Shown: positions 37,601-39,947 of the stretch, piece by piece
Layout of the letters: every line of letters starts with the position of its first letter
How positions within the stretch are numbered: the first letter of the stretch is position 1
Origin: Prolixibacteraceae bacterium
Lineage (GTDB): Bacteria; Bacteroidota; Bacteroidia; Bacteroidales; Prolixibacteraceae
Length of the DNA: 39,947 nt
Direction: 5' to 3'
Assembly (NCBI GenBank): GCA_007116765.1
Contig: SKHV01000296.1
Location: 1 to 39,947, forward strand
Position numbers and translations under genes: made by a program
Notes under the pieces: model-generated
What the model was told of the DNA's origin: nothing
What the model saw: the letters and a program-made list of their open reading frames with translations, nothing else
Databases searched by the model: none

Positions 37601-37698
37601 CATATATAAATCAATGCCATAACTGACTTTTTTATTCGTATTTTCATTTTTTTATTTTTAAATTGGTAGACATATTTAGAACCTAAAACCGTAACAAT

Positions 37699-38211
37699 AT
37701 GTCAACTGAACCTGAAAGCACTGTAAAACCATGCGAGTGTAGCCAAGTTAACCAAGATGAACTTTATGAACGTTTAACTACAATCGTAAGGTCTCAGCGT
37801 ACCGTACCGGGCTCTCTAATCCCGGTTTTGCAAACGGCACAGAATTTATTCGGCTACCTGCCCGAAAAAGCCCTTCGGATTATCAGTAAAGAACTAAAAA
37901 AACCCTACAGCGAAGTTGCCGGGGTAGTGGGTTTCTATTCCTACTTTTCAACCACTCCCAAAGGTAAATACACCATACGCATTTGCCTTGGCACTGCCTG
38001 CTATGTGCGTGGCGGACAGGATGTGCTGCGTGCCATGCAAAAAGAGCTGAACATTGATGTGGGCGGCACAACCCCCGACCGTAAATTCTCGCTTGAAGTG
38101 GGACGTTGCTTTGGCGCATGCGGCCTGGCTCCCGTGGTAATGGTCGACGACCAGACTTTCCAGCGGGTTCGCCCAAATAAAATAGGCGAAATACTCAATA
38201 GTTTCGACTAG
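37699..38211 (+). CDS. NuoE/HydC-like [2Fe-2S] thioredoxin-fold subunit of an NAD(P)-linked oxidoreductase/hydrogenase
   Basis: ICLGTACYVRGGQDVL...VGRCFGACGLAPVVMVDD: four-Cys [2Fe-2S] pattern of the NuoE family. Confidence 0.93.
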   Translation: MSTEPESTVKPCECSQVNQDELYERLTTIVRSQRTVPGSLIPVLQTAQNLFGYLPEKALRIISKELKKPYSEVAGVVGFYSYFSTTPKGKYTIRICLGTACYVRGGQDVLRAMQKELNIDVGGTTPDRKFSLEVGRCFGACGLAPVVMVDDQTFQRVRPNKIGEILNSFD

Positions 38212-38286
38212 TTTCCGAAATCATATATCAACATATTCCATTGCCCAAAAAGCATGTTTATTCATGATTATTAAAGAATTCCTACA

Positions 38287-39947
38287 ATGAGTAAAAAAAA
38301 TAAAATAGATTCACCCGAGAAATTTGAATCATACCTGAAAGCATTAAACAACGATTATAGTCAGGCTTACAAGCAATCAAACGAAATTATCCAAGTGTGT
38401 ACCGGAGGTGGCTGTATTGCATGTGGTTCACTGAACCTCCATTCTGAACTTAAAAACAAACTGGAAGAAAGGGGTATTGCCGACAAGTTCAAAACATTGC
38501 CGGTGGGCTGCATGGGTTCTTGCTCAAAAGGTCCGGTGCTCTTGATGAAAAAAGCAGGGGTATTTTATGAAAACGTGCAAATTGCCGATATTGACGAGCT
38601 CATTGACCAACAACTGTTAAATAATAAACCTGTTGAACGTTTGCTAAACCATAGCGATGAAGATGGTAAGCCAATTCCACAGATGAAGGATATTAAACTG
38701 TTTAACCGCCAGAAAAAAATTGTGTTGAGGCGGTGTGGGAATATCGATCCTACAAACATCGACGACTATATCGAATCGGGCGGATATTCATCACTGCGGA
38801 AAGTACTGACACAAATGACCACCGATCAGGTCCTCGAAGAAGTGAAGCTTTCGGGTTTACGTGGACGTGGCGGTGCAGGTTTCCCTACCTGGATGAAATG
38901 GAGTTTTGCAAAAAAAGAAGTATCCGAACAAAAATACATACTGTGCAATGCCGATGAAGGCGACCCCGGTGCATACATGGATCGCAGCACGCTCGAAGGC
39001 GATCCCCACAGTATAATCGAAGGCATGGCAATTGGCGGTTTCACCATTGGTGCAAGCCGTGGTTTTGTTTACGTAAGGGCCGAATACCCCCTGGCTATTG
39101 AACGCCTGGCAAAAGCTATTGACGATGCACGCGAATTGGGGCTTATCGGTGAAAATATAATGGGCACCGGTTTCGATTTTGAGCTGGACATCCGCATGGG
39201 ATCCGGTGCCTTTGTTTGCGGTGAAGAAACCGCGCTTATTGCTTCCATTGAAGGAAAACGGGGCGAACCCCGTCCGCGGCCGCCATTCCCCGCAGTTTCG
39301 GGTCTTTGGGGCAAACCTACCGTGCTCAACAACGTGGAAACCCTCGCCAATATCAATACCATTATTGAAAAAGGCGGCGAATGGTTTGCTCAATACGGAA
39401 CAGGGAAAAGCCGCGGGACAAAAATATTTGCACTGGCCGGAGCCATCAAAAACTCAGGAATGTACGAGGTGCCCGTGGGTACCACGCTGGGCGATTTGAT
39501 TTACGACATTGGCGGTGGAACCAACAGTGGAAAACCTTTTAAGGCTGCTCAAATTGGCGGTCCTTCGGGTGGGTGCATACCCAAACAACACCTTAATGTA
39601 TCGTTGGACTATGAGTCGCTCAACGAGTTGGGTGCAATAATGGGCTCGGGTGGTTTGGTTGCCATGGACGAAGATACCTGCATGGTTGATGTGGCCAAAT
39701 TTTTCCTCGATTTTGTGGTGGAAGAAAGCTGTGGAAAATGCACGCCCTGCCGTGTAGGTACCAAACGCATGTACGAAATACTCGACCGCATTACTACCGG
39801 CCATGGCCGCGAAGACGATATCGACAAACTGGAACAACTGGGGGCATGGATTAAGGAAACCTCGCTTTGCGGGCTGGGGCAATCGGCTCCAAACCCCGTG
39901 CTATCTACCATTCGCTATTTCAGGCACGAGTACGAAATGCACATTAA
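38287..39947 (+). CDS. NuoF/HydB-like FMN/NADH-binding subunit (partial, continues past the window end)
   Basis: Open frame from ATG 38287 to the window end, absent from the ORF track. Translates to MSKKNKIDSPEKFESYLKAL...VCTGGGCIACGS...GCMGSCSKGP (N-terminal [2Fe-2S] domain), SGLRGRGGAGFPTWMKWSF, CNADEGDPGAYMDRSTLEGDPH, GSGAFVCGEETALIASIEGKRGEPRPRPPFPA, EESCGKCTPCRVGTKRM. Confidence 0.95.
   Translation, partial: MSKKNKIDSPEKFESYLKALNNDYSQAYKQSNEIIQVCTGGGCIACGSLNLHSELKNKLEERGIADKFKTLPVGCMGSCSKGPVLLMKKAGVFYENVQIADIDELIDQQLLNNKPVERLLNHSDEDGKPIPQMKDIKLFNRQKKIVLRRCGNIDPTNIDDYIESGGYSSLRKVLTQMTTDQVLEEVKLSGLRGRGGAGFPTWMKWSFAKKEVSEQKYILCNADEGDPGAYMDRSTLEGDPHSIIEGMAIGGFTIGASRGFVYVRAEYPLAIERLAKAIDDARELGLIGENIMGTGFDFELDIRMGSGAFVCGEETALIASIEGKRGEPRPRPPFPAVSGLWGKPTVLNNVETLANINTIIEKGGEWFAQYGTGKSRGTKIFALAGAIKNSGMYEVPVGTTLGDLIYDIGGGTNSGKPFKAAQIGGPSGGCIPKQHLNVSLDYESLNELGAIMGSGGLVAMDEDTCMVDVAKFFLDFVVEESCGKCTPCRVGTKRMYEILDRITTGHGREDDIDKLEQLGAWIKETSLCGLGQSAPNPVLSTIRYFRHEYEMHI

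Noticed and set aside
38857-39393. 178-aa minus-strand ORF (and 39454..39882 minus)
   Set aside because: Antisense shadow of the clear NuoF/HydB coding frame; no recognisable domain.
1-39947. CRISPR arrays, tRNA/rRNA genes, prophage or known defence systems
   Set aside because: No regularly spaced repeats, tRNA-like cloverleafs, rRNA segments, integrase or phage structural genes were recognised by eye; a tRNAscan/CRISPR search would be needed to be certain.

Overview
The window looks like a Bacteroidota chromosome segment: low GC, TAnnTTTG-type -7 boxes, a TonB-receptor/DUF4249 pair and many lipoproteins. Most of it is housekeeping or conserved genes: TonB receptor + DUF4249, M28 peptidase, rpsO-pnp, S9 prolyl oligopeptidase + deoxynucleoside kinase, an OmpA-like/TPR lipoprotein, M20 dipeptidase, msrB, a nucleoside-hydrolase-like protein, valS, AEC transporter, a type II toxin-antitoxin pair, C_GCAxxG_C_C protein, MFS transporter, TsaC/Sua5, a NifU-like + GGGtGRT pair, a large AsmA-like protein, a small lipoprotein, a tricorn-like S41 protease, GH5, der, era and the start of a HydC/HydB (NuoE/NuoF-like) operon. 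The HydB/NuoF ORF runs off the window and is missing from the supplied ORF track. Items most worth a second look: (1) a toxin-antitoxin insert flanked by a 53-bp perfect direct repeat that copies the 3' end of the neighbouring C_GCAxxG gene; the left copy appears to keep the ancestral stop codon, while the live gene has gained an 11-aa tail. (2) The poorly understood NifU-like/GGGtGRT operon. (3) Two MITE-like foldback elements sharing GGCTGTCWAAAAAG termini. (4) A perfect 20-bp palindrome upstream of the hydrogenase-type operon. No rRNA, tRNA, CRISPR array or complete transposon was recognised by eye. All calls come from reading the sequence; no database search was run.
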